NCBI RefSeq assembly: GCF_008728195.1
Contig: NZ_CP031598.1
Location: 2,666,001 to 2,730,000, forward strand
Origin: Roseovarius indicus
GTDB taxonomy: Bacteria; Pseudomonadota; Alphaproteobacteria; Rhodobacterales; Rhodobacteraceae
Reading direction: 5' to 3'
Length of the DNA: 64,000 nucleotides
Made by a program: the position numbers and the translations under genes. The notes beneath the pieces were generated by a model, which did not search any database, had not been told where the DNA came from, and saw only the letters and a list, made by a program, of their open reading frames with translations. Within the stretch, counting starts at the first letter, position 1, and the number at the start of each line of letters is the position of its first letter. Shown here piece after piece: positions 31,460 to 41,117 of the stretch.

Positions 31460-33889
31460 ATGAAAACCCATGCTCAGGCTGTCGTGATCGGCGGCGGCGT
31501 TATCGGATGCTCCATCCTCTATCACCTCACCAAGCTGGGGTGGACGGACGTGGTTCTGCTGGAGCGGGACGAGCTGACGAGCGGCTCGACCTGGCACGCG
31601 GCGGCGAACATCCACGGGCTGCATGACAGTGCCAATATCTCCCGGCTGCAGCATTACACGATGAACCTCTACAAGCAGCTTGAGGAGGAGACGGGGCAGA
31701 GCTGTGGCGTGTTCCAGCCCGGGAGCCTCTACCTCGCGCAGACGGAGAACAGGGAGCATCAGCTCAAGCTGCAGGCGGCGAAGGCGAAGCTTTACGGGAT
31801 GAACTTCTTCGAGATCAGCCGGGAGGAGGCGGAGGAGAAGCATCCGCTGGTGAATTTCGACGGCATCCGCTGCATCATGTGGGAGCCGGACGGGGGGAAC
31901 GTGGACCCGTCGGGCGTGACCAATGCCTATGCGGTGGGGGCGCGGCAGAAGGGGGCCGAGATTTACCGGTTCACGCCGGTGACGGGGACGGTTCAGAAGC
32001 CCGACGGAAGCTGGGTGGTGGAGATGCCGAAGGGGAATATCGAGACGGAGTGGGTGATCAATGCGGCCGGGCTCTGGGGCCGGGAGGTGGCGAAGCTGGC
32101 CGGCATCGAGGTGCCGCTGCAGCCGACGGAGCACCAGTATTTCGTGACCGAGACCATGCCGGAGATCGAGGAGATGGGGCGGCGGTTGCCGTCGGTCGCG
32201 GATCGGGATGGCGAGTATTACCTGCGGCAGGAAGGCAAGGGCTTGCTGATCGGGGCCTATGAGAGGGACATGCGGTTCTGGGCGGAGGATGGGACGCCGC
32301 TCGATTTCGCGCATGACCTGTTTCCCGATGACCTCGAGCGGATCATGGAGAACGTGATGCGGGCGATGGACCGGGTGCCGGCGGCGGCGGAGGCCGGGGT
32401 GAAGCGGGTGATCAACGGGCCGATGATCTGGTCGCCGGATTCGAACGTGATCCTGGGCCCGGTGCCGGAGCTGAAGAATTACTTCATGTGCGGGGGGATC
32501 ATTCCCGGGTTCTCGCAATCGGCCGGGATGGGCCTGATGGTGGCGCAGTGGATCGTGGAGGGGGAGATGCAGTATGACATGTTCCCCTGGGATATCGCGC
32601 GGTTCGGCCTGTGGGCGAATGACCGGAAGTTCGTGATGGCGAAGGTGGAGGATGTGTATACGCATCGGTTTGCCATTCACTATCCGAACGAGGAGCGGGC
32701 GGCGGGGCGGCCGTTGCGGACGAGGCCGGTTTACGGGTTGCAGAAGGAGATGGGGGCGGTGTTTGGCCTCAACTACGGGTGGGAGCATCCGCAGTGGTTC
32801 GCGGGCGAGCCGGGGGCGAAGGATACGAACGGGTTCGTGCGGCAGAACTGGTGGGGGCCTGTTGGCGAGGAATGCCGGATGCTGAGGGAAAGGGCCGGGA
32901 TCATCGATATCTCGAACTTCGCCAAGTACCGGGTGAAGGGGCCGGGGGCGGAGGACTGGCTGAACGCGGTGTTTGCGAACAAAATGCCGAAGTCTGTCGG
33001 GCGGTCGTGCCTGACGCCGCTGATTTCCAAGCGCGGCGGGATTGCCGGGGATGCGACGGTGACACGGGTCGAGGAGGACGAGTTCTGGGTCGTGTCATCG
33101 GGGATGGCGGAGCGCTATCAGAAACGGTTCTACGACATGGTGCCGCTGCCCGAGGGGACCACGTTCGAGAGCATGACCGAGGCGATGTGCGGGTTCAACG
33201 TGGCGGGGCCGAAGTCGCGCGAGATATTGCAGCGGATGACGAACACGTCGCTGGCGACCGAGGATTTCCCGTTCATGCGGTCGAAGATGATCGACATTGC
33301 GGGCGTGCGGTGCCTGGCGCTTCGGGTGAGCTTTACGGGCGATCTGGGCTGGGAGCTGCACTGCAAGACGGAGGACCAGGAGAAGCTTTACCGGGCGCTT
33401 CTGGACGCCGCGAAGGAGTTTGGCGGCGGGCCGGTGGGCGCGCGGGCGCTGATGTCGATGCGGATCGAGAAGGGGTATGGCTCGTGGAGCCGGGAATACT
33501 CGCCCGAATACTATCCGCACGAGGTGGGGCTGGGGCCGCTCTGCAAGATGCAGAAGGACTTCCTCAACAAGGACGCGGCCCAGAAGGTGATGGCCGAGCC
33601 CACCCGCGAGACGCTGGTGCTGGTGCATATCGACGAAGAGGCGGTGACGGCCTCGAACGCCGATGCCACCGGGGGCGAGCCGATCTTCAAGGATGGCAAG
33701 GGGATCGGGCGGGTCACGTCGGGGACCTATGGCTATACCGTGGGGATGTCACTGGCGCTTGGGTATATCAAGAGCGGCACGGCAGCGCCCGGCGACGAGG
33801 TCGAGGTGATGGTGCTGGGACAGCCGCACAAGGGGCGGATCCTTGAGGAACCGCCGTTTGACCCGAAGGGGGAGAAGCTGCGGGCTTGA
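31460..33889 (+). CDS. Dimethylglycine/sarcosine dehydrogenase-like FAD-GcvT fusion, paralogue 2
   Basis: 809 residues from ATG 31460 (AAGGGACG upstream). Same build as the gene at 26504: GGGVIGCS loop, STWHAAA with His46, FAD-domain end 'IIPGFSQSAGMGLMVAQWIVEGE', then a GcvT-type folate-binding half ('FAKYRVKGPGAEDWLNAVFANKMP', 'MCGFNVAGPKSREIL', 'VSFTGDLGWELHCKT', 'GARALMSMRIEKGYGSW'). The two proteins differ after the flavin motif (ANIHG versus GGFHT), which suggests different substrates. It points away from paralogue 1, with the AT-rich ATPase gene between them. Confidence 0.85.
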   Translation: MKTHAQAVVIGGGVIGCSILYHLTKLGWTDVVLLERDELTSGSTWHAAANIHGLHDSANISRLQHYTMNLYKQLEEETGQSCGVFQPGSLYLAQTENREHQLKLQAAKAKLYGMNFFEISREEAEEKHPLVNFDGIRCIMWEPDGGNVDPSGVTNAYAVGARQKGAEIYRFTPVTGTVQKPDGSWVVEMPKGNIETEWVINAAGLWGREVAKLAGIEVPLQPTEHQYFVTETMPEIEEMGRRLPSVADRDGEYYLRQEGKGLLIGAYERDMRFWAEDGTPLDFAHDLFPDDLERIMENVMRAMDRVPAAAEAGVKRVINGPMIWSPDSNVILGPVPELKNYFMCGGIIPGFSQSAGMGLMVAQWIVEGEMQYDMFPWDIARFGLWANDRKFVMAKVEDVYTHRFAIHYPNEERAAGRPLRTRPVYGLQKEMGAVFGLNYGWEHPQWFAGEPGAKDTNGFVRQNWWGPVGEECRMLRERAGIIDISNFAKYRVKGPGAEDWLNAVFANKMPKSVGRSCLTPLISKRGGIAGDATVTRVEEDEFWVVSSGMAERYQKRFYDMVPLPEGTTFESMTEAMCGFNVAGPKSREILQRMTNTSLATEDFPFMRSKMIDIAGVRCLALRVSFTGDLGWELHCKTEDQEKLYRALLDAAKEFGGGPVGARALMSMRIEKGYGSWSREYSPEYYPHEVGLGPLCKMQKDFLNKDAAQKVMAEPTRETLVLVHIDEEAVTASNADATGGEPIFKDGKGIGRVTSGTYGYTVGMSLALGYIKSGTAAPGDEVEVMVLGQPHKGRILEEPPFDPKGEKLRA

Positions 33890-33993
33890 GGGGTTGAGTT
33901 AGGGAAATGGATGCGGGTCGGGGGAGACCCCGGCCTGTTTGGGGTGGCTGCAGGGACAAGTCTGCCGCTGGATTGAACGGAAACAGCGGCAGA

Positions 33994-34917
33994 CTAATTC
34001 GGTCTGTGAATCCAGATTGTTGTCTTGGACAGCACGTCCACCTGAACTAGCCCATTGATCTTGAAGTTTCGCTGGAACCAATCTCGTAGTTCCCGGCCTC
34101 CCATTATTCGGGGCGTGTTGTTGGTATTTGCAGTTCGGTTCACACGCCCCTGGACGGATTCTCTGCCGGCACCAAGCCGGATTTCGATGAGTGCACCATC
34201 CCTCGCGAAAAGGCTTTCATAGGCAACAATTACGTTGAAGAACCCTTGGTCATAGTAAGTTTTGTGGAGCGTGAACTCGAACCGATCACCACTTTGCTCG
34301 AATGCCTTCGGATTGGCAGTGTCTAGATTCATATCCGGAGGCTCCAGATCGAGGGCCGCATTCGCTGATTTCGGCTTCTCGGGCGACGCCGTGCGCGAAG
34401 CAATCTGTCTGCCGTTCCAAGGTGGCCTAAGTTTAGTGATAAGATCATCTTCAAGGCCCGCAGCCATATTGATTTTGAATTCGCCGACTTGAAGCTGACC
34501 TCGGTCAGCCAGCGCCCAGATTTCCACCAGCCCGCCGTTGCAGAGAGCCTCTCGGATGTTCGCGTTATTCTTGATGTTCGTCGACTGAGTTGGGTCGGGG
34601 TATTTGTAGTTGTACATCCGGTTCCTCAGTGCCCGACCAGTCTTGCCGATATACAAAACGTCGTCATTGGAAATGAAAGCGTAAAGAACTCGCTCGGCAT
34701 TTGCCAAATTCGTCAATTCGAAGTCGATTTGGTCTTTGACCAACACCCATCGTCCGATTTTCTCAAAGCCGATGTCAGCAAGTCGCTTCATGTCACGCCA
34801 CCAGATGTTTCCGATTTCCAGAGTGGTATCAAAGTCTATCAAGTTTTTTGCACCTTGGTAGCTGGCGATACCACTTTGATGGAAAAGGTTCGAAAAGTGC
34901 GACGGTTGGCAATTCAT
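33994..34917 (-). CDS. GIY-YIG nuclease-domain protein with unknown C-terminal domain
   Basis: 307 residues on the minus strand; the inner ATG giving 'MKRLADIGFEKIGRW' is an alternative start 42 residues in. GIY-YIG core: VLYAF (77-81), VLYIGKT (87-93), Arg97/Arg100, then 'YKYPDPTQSTNIKNNANIREAL', Glu156 and 'PPWNG' with Asn168, similar to restriction-enzyme-like GIY-YIG proteins. Residues ~200-305 form a second, beta-rich domain ('FNVIVAYESLFARDGALIEIRLG', 'LVQVDVLSKTTIWIHRP') that could read DNA. No methyltransferase is beside it, so it may act alone or be a modification-dependent enzyme. AT-richer than neighbours and preceded by repeat copy B, as in the ATPase-TOPRIM locus. Confidence 0.7.
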   Translation of the reverse strand: MNCQPSHFSNLFHQSGIASYQGAKNLIDFDTTLEIGNIWWRDMKRLADIGFEKIGRWVLVKDQIDFELTNLANAERVLYAFISNDDVLYIGKTGRALRNRMYNYKYPDPTQSTNIKNNANIREALCNGGLVEIWALADRGQLQVGEFKINMAAGLEDDLITKLRPPWNGRQIASRTASPEKPKSANAALDLEPPDMNLDTANPKAFEQSGDRFEFTLHKTYYDQGFFNVIVAYESLFARDGALIEIRLGAGRESVQGRVNRTANTNNTPRIMGGRELRDWFQRNFKINGLVQVDVLSKTTIWIHRPN

Positions 34918-35279
34918 GCAGAGGCTTTTTCAGATGTTGTAGGTTTCTGGCTTGAAGGGAGCGTATGAACGTCGCCGGTGACAAGCCGCGCATCGTCGGG
35001 CCGTGGTGCGGCGAACCGACGTCTGTGAGGGGCAGTTTATGGCTGCCGGACGTCCATCCTTCGCGCGTGGCGCTCCATCTGCGAAATCGCCGTGCCGTCG
35101 GGGCGGCCCCCCGATGCGCGGCGGGCTTCGCCCTTGATTCCGCGCAGGGGGATGCAATGACCGTCGGGGATGTAGCCGGTGCCGCCAATCCACCCTGCAA
35201 AAAATTCCCCGATCCCCCCGATCTTTTGACCTGCCTGAGCGTTCTTCTACGTAAGGGACCACCTTGGAGGAGCACGAGC
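34918..35279. other. Intergenic region with repeat copy B
   Basis: Holds repeat copy B and the divergent start regions of the GIY-YIG gene (left) and the YihY gene (right, GGAGGAG at 35267). No further gene is supported. Confidence 0.5.
34982..35145 (+). repeat. Dispersed intergenic repeat, copy B
   Basis: Counterpart of copy A: left 33 bases identical (34982-35014), conserved centre block AAATCGCCGTGCCG, right end GATGCGCGGCGG..TTGATTCCGCGC. It lies 65 bases from the start of the GIY-YIG gene, on the same side as copy A lies to the ATPase gene. Frames through it are open by chance and extend the following gene artificially. Confidence 0.8.
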
Positions 35280-36260
35280 ATGCCAACCAAACCCCGGGGC
35301 CAGGCGGCCACTCATCCGGTCGAGATACCGCGGCGCGGGTGGTGGGATATCTGCCGGAGGCTGATTGCCGGCATTCCCGCCGATCACCTGTCGGTGGTCG
35401 CGGCCGGCGTGGCGTTCTTCGGGCTGCTGGCGATCTTTCCGGCCGTGGTGGCGCTGATTTCCATCGCGGGCGTTCTGCTCGACCCGGCGGATGTGGCGAG
35501 CCAGCTGGAGGTGTATGTCACGATGCTGCCGCAGGAGGCGGCGGCGATCATCGAGGACCAGATCCTGAAGGTCACCGGCGGCGACGAGAAGGCCACGGGC
35601 TTTGCCGCGATCCTGGGTCTCCTGCTGGCGATCTATGGCGCGACGCGGGGGATGATGACGCTGATGGAGGGGATGAACATCGCCTATGGCGAGCGGGAAA
35701 CGCGGGGCTTCGTCAGGCTTTATGCCACCGGCGTGGCGCTGACGGTGGTGATCATCGTGGGGCTCTTGACGGCGCTTGTCTTCATGATCGTGCTGCCGGC
35801 GGTGGTCGGGTTCCTGGGCCTGTCGGGGGCCATGGAGACGGCGATCACCTGGCTGCAATGGCCCGTGCTGGCGGTGCTGGCGATCCTGGGGCTGGCGGTG
35901 CTCTACCGGTTCGGGCCGGCGCGCACGCCGGCGCGGTGGCGGTGGATCAGCCCCGGCGCGGTGGTGGCCATGATCCTGTGGATGATCGGCACGATCGGGT
36001 TCTCGCTCTACACCCAGAATTTCGCCAGCTACAACGAGACCTATGGCACGCTGGGCGGGGTGATCATCCTGCTGACATGGCTGTGGCTGTCGTCGTTCAT
36101 CGTGCTGGCCGGGGCGAAGCTGAACGCCGAGATCGAGCACCAGACGCGGCGCGACACCACCACCGGGCCGCCGAAACCCGAGGGGGAACGCGGGGCGATC
36201 AAGGCGGATACCTATCCCGAGGGGCTGGGGCCTGCGGTATTGAACGACCGGGAGCGCTGA
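35280..36260 (+). CDS. YihY/BrkB family inner-membrane protein
   Basis: 326 residues from ATG 35280 with TTGGAGGAG upstream; the frame is open to 34965 only because it runs through the repeat. Six hydrophobic segments and the family marks 'LSVVAAGVAFFGLLAIFPAVVALIS', 'YGATRGMMTLMEGMNIAYGERETRGF', 'NETYGTLGGVIILLTWLWLSSFIVLAGAKLNAEIE'. YihY/BrkB proteins are membrane proteins of unsettled function, once misnamed RNase BN. The C-terminus is charged and cytosolic. Confidence 0.9.
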   Translation: MPTKPRGQAATHPVEIPRRGWWDICRRLIAGIPADHLSVVAAGVAFFGLLAIFPAVVALISIAGVLLDPADVASQLEVYVTMLPQEAAAIIEDQILKVTGGDEKATGFAAILGLLLAIYGATRGMMTLMEGMNIAYGERETRGFVRLYATGVALTVVIIVGLLTALVFMIVLPAVVGFLGLSGAMETAITWLQWPVLAVLAILGLAVLYRFGPARTPARWRWISPGAVVAMILWMIGTIGFSLYTQNFASYNETYGTLGGVIILLTWLWLSSFIVLAGAKLNAEIEHQTRRDTTTGPPKPEGERGAIKADTYPEGLGPAVLNDRER

Positions 36261-36374
36261 AGGGAGGCGCGGTATCGGTCGGGGCGTCACGAGAAAGTGT
36301 AAATTTTCGTAGACAGGTGCGGGCCGGGAATTCACCATGGGCAATGGTATCCAGCGTACCGTGGGGAGCTCGTG

Positions 36375-36728
36375 ATGTCAGACCATGACCACCTGATGGA
36401 CCTGTTTCAACGCTACGAGGCGGCTTTGCAGAGCGGGGATTCGGGCGCTTGCGCCGCCTGTTATGCCGAGGATGCCGAATACGTGGCCAGCGCCATGGCG
36501 CCGGTGCGGGGGCGGGCGGCGATCCGGGATCTGCATGACGAGCTGTTTCTGGTCGGCGTGAAGAAGTGGTCGCTGCATGTGCGCAGTATCACGGTATCGG
36601 GGTGGATGGCCTATTCGCGCCAGGCGGTGCTGTCGGACGGCACCGGCTCGGACGTTATGCTGGTGGCGGTGAAGGGCACCGATGGCGTCTGGCTGATCCA
36701 GGCGGAGGCGGAGATCCCGCGGCGGTAG
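36375..36728 (+). CDS. SnoaL/DUF4440-like NTF2-fold protein
   Basis: 117 residues from ATG 36375 (GGGGAGCTCGTG upstream). 'MDLFQRYEAALQSGDSGACAACYAEDAEYV' followed by 'PVRGRAAIRDLHDELF' and 'VLSDGTGSDVMLVAVKGTDGVWLIQAEAEIP' is the typical cone-shaped NTF2-like fold used by ketosteroid isomerases, SnoaL cyclases and many proteins of unknown role. No catalytic pair is certain. It converges on the cyclase gene with only 9 bases between stops. Confidence 0.75.
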   Translation: MSDHDHLMDLFQRYEAALQSGDSGACAACYAEDAEYVASAMAPVRGRAAIRDLHDELFLVGVKKWSLHVRSITVSGWMAYSRQAVLSDGTGSDVMLVAVKGTDGVWLIQAEAEIPRR

Positions 36729-36737
36729 GTCAGGCGG

Positions 36738-37991
36738 CTAGTAGCTGTAGCAGGTCATCTTGCCGATGCCGCGCAGGTCGACCTCGCGGCTGGGCAGGTC
36801 GCCGATATCGGGCCGGATGCGATTGTAGGTGATTTTCGAGAGCAGCATTTCGCCGGGATCGGCCGCGGTCTGGATGCGGCTGGCGATGTTGACGGTGTTG
36901 CCCCAGTAATCATAGGCCCAGCGCCGCGAGCCGATGACGCCGCCGATGATGGAGCCGGTATGCACCCCGATGCGCAGCTCGAGGGGGATATCGAGGGCAT
37001 CGCCGATCGCCTTCGTGGAGTCCTGCCAGAGCATGCCGCATTCGATGGCGCGAAAGGCCGCGTCCTTGCCCGAGGTGGAGGGAGAGACGGCCATGTAGCA
37101 GTCGCCGATGATCTTCACCTTGTCGATCTTGTGGGCGTCGGTGGCGGAATCGAAGGCGCCGAACAGCTTGTCGAGCACCTCGAGCAGGTGTTCGGGGCCC
37201 AGCTGGTTGGTCAGGCCGGTGAAGCCATGGATATCGGCGAAGATCACGGTGGCCTCGCCGATCGGTTCGGCGATGGGCGGCGTGCGGGTTTTCAGGGCGG
37301 TGACGATCCGTTCGGGGATCAGCTCGTGCAGCATGCTTTCGGTGCGGGCGCGTTCGTGGTCGAGCTTGACGTTGAACTGGTAGACCAGCCGCACGAACCA
37401 TTCGCGCCAGTAGCCGAGAAACGCGCTGAGCAGGAACATCGAGGCGATGTGATAGCTGTAGGCATAGAATTCGGTGTCTTGCAGGGCACCGTCATGGGCG
37501 GCGAACCAGAGGAACACGCCGGTGACGAGGACCCCCGTCCAGAGCGCGATTTCGAAACGGACCCCGGAAATCAGGAAGAGCAGCAGGATGACGAACACGT
37601 AGTTGATGATGCCGGCGCCCGATGTCAGGCCGAGCCCGCCATCCCGGTCGAGAAGCAGCAGGGCCCAGAACAGCCCCGCCGACCCGATCAGGATGATAAC
37701 GGAGAACAGCAGCTCCAGGTAGGCGCGGACGAAGCGGACGAAGGTCAGGGCGAGGGCCAGCGCGATACAGGGCAGAACGACAAAGCCCCGGACGTAGTTC
37801 GCGCGCAGGGATTCGGTGGCGTAGAGATAGCGGTCGACGGCGATATCGCTAATCAGGACAATGAAGGTCAGGCCCAGGGCGACCTGAAGCTGGGGCACGA
37901 AGCGTTCGACGTAATCCCGGGCGAATTCCTTTTCGAGGCGATCATCGGCGAACCGCAGCAGCAGGCGATTTATGAGATTACCCATTCGCAT
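36738..37991 (-). CDS. Membrane-bound class III adenylate/guanylate cyclase
   Basis: 417 residues from ATG 37991 (frame open to 38054). N-terminal region with six membrane helices (about residues 35-210), then a linker helix and a C-terminal class III catalytic domain. 'VIFADIHGFTGLTNQ' holds the first metal aspartate, 'KIDKVKIIGDCYMAV' the purine-recognition Lys and second metal Asp, and 'WAYDYWGNTVNIASRIQ' the transition-state Asn and Arg. With Lys in the first purine position and Asp in 'YDYWG', ATP is the more likely substrate. The layout resembles bacterial membrane cyclases that sense an unknown signal through the N-terminal helices. Confidence 0.88.
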   Translation of the reverse strand: MRMGNLINRLLLRFADDRLEKEFARDYVERFVPQLQVALGLTFIVLISDIAVDRYLYATESLRANYVRGFVVLPCIALALALTFVRFVRAYLELLFSVIILIGSAGLFWALLLLDRDGGLGLTSGAGIINYVFVILLLFLISGVRFEIALWTGVLVTGVFLWFAAHDGALQDTEFYAYSYHIASMFLLSAFLGYWREWFVRLVYQFNVKLDHERARTESMLHELIPERIVTALKTRTPPIAEPIGEATVIFADIHGFTGLTNQLGPEHLLEVLDKLFGAFDSATDAHKIDKVKIIGDCYMAVSPSTSGKDAAFRAIECGMLWQDSTKAIGDALDIPLELRIGVHTGSIIGGVIGSRRWAYDYWGNTVNIASRIQTAADPGEMLLSKITYNRIRPDIGDLPSREVDLRGIGKMTCYSY

Positions 37992-38183
37992 GGGCAGGGC
38001 GGACCCGCGGCGCACGGGGGCTGTCGGGTAACAACAGGGCGTGTCGGTCAACACGGGGCAAGGCGGGACCTTCCGTGACTGGCATACTGTTACGGGTTTC
38101 CGTAGCGTAAGGCCGGAAGGCGATTTCGTCGAGCCGCATTCTTCTGCTGGGTGCAGCCAAGGCGGCGCGGCAGACCAGCGGCG

Positions 38184-38203
38184 CGCCCCGGCGGGCCGGG
38201 GCG
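38184..38203 (-). terminator. GC-rich hairpin behind malate synthase
   Basis: CGCCCCGG and CCGGGGCG form an 8-bp stem with a CGGG loop, 13 bases after the stop of the minus-strand malate synthase gene. No T-run follows, so termination is likely but not certain. Confidence 0.45.
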
Positions 38204-38215
38204 TGCCCCGAAAGG

Positions 38216-40363
38216 TCAGGAGGCTTGCGACGCCTTCAATTCCAGCCGGCGTTGGTGGAGGACCGGTTCGGTATAGCCCGAGGGTTGTTCGCGGCCCTTG
38301 AAGACGAGGTCGCAGGCGGCCTGGAAGGCGATGCCGTCGAAATCGGGGGCCATCGGCCGGTAGGCGGGGTCGTCGGCGTTCTGGCGGTCGACCACCTCGG
38401 CCATCTTCTTCATGGCGGCCATCGCCGCGTCATGGCTGATGACGCCGTGATGCAGCCAGTTGGCGATGTGTTGCGAGCTGATCCGACAGGTGGCGCGGTC
38501 TTCCATGAGGCCCACGTCGTTGATGTCGGGCACCTTGGAGCAGCCGACGCCCTGGTCGACCCAGCGGACGACATAGCCGAGGATGCCCTGGGCGTTGTTC
38601 TCGACCTCCTTGACGATCTGTTCGTCGGACCACTTGCGGTAGCTGGCGGTGGGGATGTCGAGCAGCGTGTCGACGAAGGCGCGGCGGCCGCCGGCCTTGA
38701 GCTGATCCTGTACGGCGAAGACGTCGACCATGTGGTAATGCAGGGCGTGCAGCGTGGCGGCGGTGGGCGAGGGCACCCAGGCGCAGTTGGCGCCGGATTT
38801 GGGGTGCTCGATCTTCTGTTCCATCATCGCGGCCATCTTGTCGGGCATGGCCCACATGCCCTTGCCGATCTGGGCCTTGCCGGAAAGGCCGCATTCGAGG
38901 CCGATATCGACATTCTGGTTCTCGTAGCCGCCGATCCAGGCCTTGCGCTTGATGAAATCCTTCCGGCTGAAGGGGCCGGCTTCCATGCTGGTGTGGATCT
39001 CGTCGCCGGTGCGGTCGAGGAAGCCGGTGTTGATGAAGGCGACGCGGTGCTTGGCGGCGCGGATGCATTCCTTGAGGTTGACGGAGGTGCGGCGTTCCTC
39101 GTCCATCACGCCGATCTTGACGGTGTATTGCGGCAGGCCGAGGAAGGTTTCGACACGGGTGAAGATCTCGTCGGTGAAGGCGACCTCGTCGGGGCCGTGC
39201 ATCTTGGGTTTGACGATGTAGATCGAGCCGTGCACGGAGTTGCCGCTGTCGCGGGTGAGGTCGTGCATGCCGATGAGCGTGGTGATCGCGGCATCCATCA
39301 GGCCCTCGGGGATCTCGTTGCCCTGGGCGTCGAGGATGGCGGGGTTGGTCATCAGGTGGCCGACGTTGCGGATCCACATCAGCGCGCGGCCCTTGAGGGT
39401 CAGCGCGCTGCCGTCGGGGGCGGTGAAGCTTCGGTCGTCGGCGAGGCGTCGGGTGAGGGACTTGCCGCCCTTGTCGAGCTTGGCTTCCAGCGTGCCCTGC
39501 ATCAGGCCCAGCCAGTTGGAATAGGCGAGCACCTTGTCCTCGGCATCGACGCAGGCGACGGAATCCTCGCAATCCATGATGGCCGAGACGGCGCTTTCGA
39601 TGCGGACATCGGCCAGCAGCGCCTGATCGCGGCAGCCGATGAAATGGGCGCGGTCGAAGATCAGTTCGACATGCAGGCCGTTGTTGCGCAGCAGGATCGC
39701 GTCGGGCGCTTTGGGGTTGCCGCGGTAGCCGGCGAATTTCGAGGGGTCGGCGAGGGGGCGGTCATCGACAAGCAGGGCGCCGTCCTGCACGTGGTAACGG
39801 CGGACATCGGCGTGGCTGGTGCCGTCGAGGGGGAAGAAGCTGTCGAGGAAGACGCGGGCGCGGGCCACGACCCGGGCGCCGCGGCCGCGATCATAGCCGC
39901 CCGGGGGCGGGGGCGTGCCCATGGCGTCGGTGCCGTAGAGCGCATCGTAGAGGCTGCCCCAGCGGGCGTTCGCGGCGTTGAGCGCGTAGCGCGCGTTGGT
40001 GATCGGCACGACGAGCTGGGGGCCGGGGACGAGGGCGATCTCGGGGTCGATATTGGTGGTTTCGATCTCGAAATCGGGGCCGTCTTCGACGAGGTAACCG
40101 ATCTCGGAGAGGAATTGCTTGTAGGCCTCGTGGTCGTGCGGCTGGTTGCGGTGGCGGATGTGCCACTCGTCGATCTGGCTTTGCAGCTCGTCGCGCCGGT
40201 CGAGAAAGGCCTTGTTCTTCGGCGCGAGGTCGGTGACGAGGGCGGCGAAGCCGGACCAGAAGTCATCGGCCGCGACTCCGGTGCCCGGCAGGGCTTTGTC
40301 CTCGACGAACCGGGCCAGTTCGGCGGCCACCTGCAGGCCATGCTTTTCGATACGTTCCACCAC
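38216..40363 (-). CDS. glcB: Malate synthase G
   Basis: 715 residues from GTG 40363, chosen because GGAGGAG lies 7 bases upstream; the ATG at 40411 has none. Condenses glyoxylate and acetyl-CoA to malate in the glyoxylate/ethylmalonyl-CoA routes. The single-chain length (~720) and sequences '[30 protein letters not shown]', '[15 protein letters not shown]', '[16 protein letters not shown]', '[17 protein letters not shown]', '[22 protein letters not shown]', '[19 protein letters not shown]' are those of isoform G, with the catalytic Arg, Glu, Asp and Cys-rich C-terminal domain region intact. Stands alone; no glc genes beside it. Confidence 0.95.
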   Translation of the reverse strand: MVERIEKHGLQVAAELARFVEDKALPGTGVAADDFWSGFAALVTDLAPKNKAFLDRRDELQSQIDEWHIRHRNQPHDHEAYKQFLSEIGYLVEDGPDFEIETTNIDPEIALVPGPQLVVPITNARYALNAANARWGSLYDALYGTDAMGTPPPPGGYDRGRGARVVARARVFLDSFFPLDGTSHADVRRYHVQDGALLVDDRPLADPSKFAGYRGNPKAPDAILLRNNGLHVELIFDRAHFIGCRDQALLADVRIESAVSAIMDCEDSVACVDAEDKVLAYSNWLGLMQGTLEAKLDKGGKSLTRRLADDRSFTAPDGSALTLKGRALMWIRNVGHLMTNPAILDAQGNEIPEGLMDAAITTLIGMHDLTRDSGNSVHGSIYIVKPKMHGPDEVAFTDEIFTRVETFLGLPQYTVKIGVMDEERRTSVNLKECIRAAKHRVAFINTGFLDRTGDEIHTSMEAGPFSRKDFIKRKAWIGGYENQNVDIGLECGLSGKAQIGKGMWAMPDKMAAMMEQKIEHPKSGANCAWVPSPTAATLHALHYHMVDVFAVQDQLKAGGRRAFVDTLLDIPTASYRKWSDEQIVKEVENNAQGILGYVVRWVDQGVGCSKVPDINDVGLMEDRATCRISSQHIANWLHHGVISHDAAMAAMKKMAEVVDRQNADDPAYRPMAPDFDGIAFQAACDLVFKGREQPSGYTEPVLHQRRLELKASQAS

Positions 40364-40756
40364 GTTGCGCTCCTCCGCTTGTCCTCCGCTCGGGCATACA
40401 ATGGCATGCAAATAGGACCGGGCCCAATGGAAAAATTGTCGGGACGGGGCGATCTGGTTAGGGAAAGGGATCGCTTTATGGTGACCAAGGGGAGCCCCGC
40501 TCGGGCCGGTGCGCTTCGATGCCGAGATATCGCGCCTTCGGGCTTGGGGTCAAACGCGTGTCAGCCGTGAGGGTTTTGATGACCCGCGCCGAGCAAAAAA
40601 CAATTATCGTCACATGGGGCGACGTTCCAACGGCGGCGATAAACTATGCCGATCATGCTTGGAAGATCGAATCGGCGTCCCGTCGCATCGGTGCTTGGCA
40701 GTCGATTGCTTGAAACCTTGTTTATGGATAACCTCTCATTGCCAGAGAGGTGCCCA
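40364..40756. other. Intergenic region upstream of malate synthase
   Basis: Divergent start region of malate synthase (left) and the small protein at 40757 (right). Short frames here (for example 40519-40713) have no RBS or family look. No terminator or riboswitch was recognised. Confidence 0.4.
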
Positions 40757-41065
40757 ATGACTTTCGATCAGGCAATGTTCAATATCTACAAGCGCGCGAA
40801 AGAGGAGGCAGGATACCCCGCCAATATCTTTCTTCGCATGATCACTGAAAGGGGCGGGCTGGCAACCGCAAAGACACTCATTAATTCTCCGCAGCCAAGC
40901 GACGGTTATACCGCTCTTTACGAACTTGGTCGTCTCGACTTGACCGTTGAGGCGATGGTGCTCGAAACACGAGAGTGGCAGGAGCTCTTCACGGCTGATG
41001 AGTTGAAGCGCGCTCGCCGCCGATTGAACCAATACGGCTACCAAGTACGTGAGCCGCACCCCTGA
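40757..41065 (+). CDS. Conserved hypothetical protein (AT-richer, accessory)
   Basis: 102 residues from ATG 40757. 'MFNIYKRAKEEAGYPANIFLRMITERGGLATAKTLINSPQPSDGYTALYELGRLDLTVEAMVLETREWQELFTADELKRARRRLNQYGY' matches a widespread family of small helical proteins, often in accessory islands, with the invariant 'GYtaL.e..RLDLTvEa.v....w..LF...e...A..RL..ygY' core. Function not known to me. Base composition is lower in GC than the genes on both sides. It ends 52 bases before the converging CorC-type gene. Confidence 0.7.
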   Translation: MTFDQAMFNIYKRAKEEAGYPANIFLRMITERGGLATAKTLINSPQPSDGYTALYELGRLDLTVEAMVLETREWQELFTADELKRARRRLNQYGYQVREPHP

Positions 41066-41117
41066 GCGTAAAAGCGCGACTTGCGTTGGTTCCGCGTGCG
41101 GCTTCGACCCACCGCCT

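Noticed and set aside
31046..32788. 580-codon minus-strand frame across the repeat and the FAD-GcvT gene
   Set aside because: Shadow frame with proline/arginine bias; crosses a non-coding repeat.
38225..40570. 781-codon plus-strand open frame opposite malate synthase
   Set aside because: Mirror of a GC-rich coding gene; protein is Gly/Val/Asp-rich low complexity without motifs, while the other strand gives full malate synthase G.
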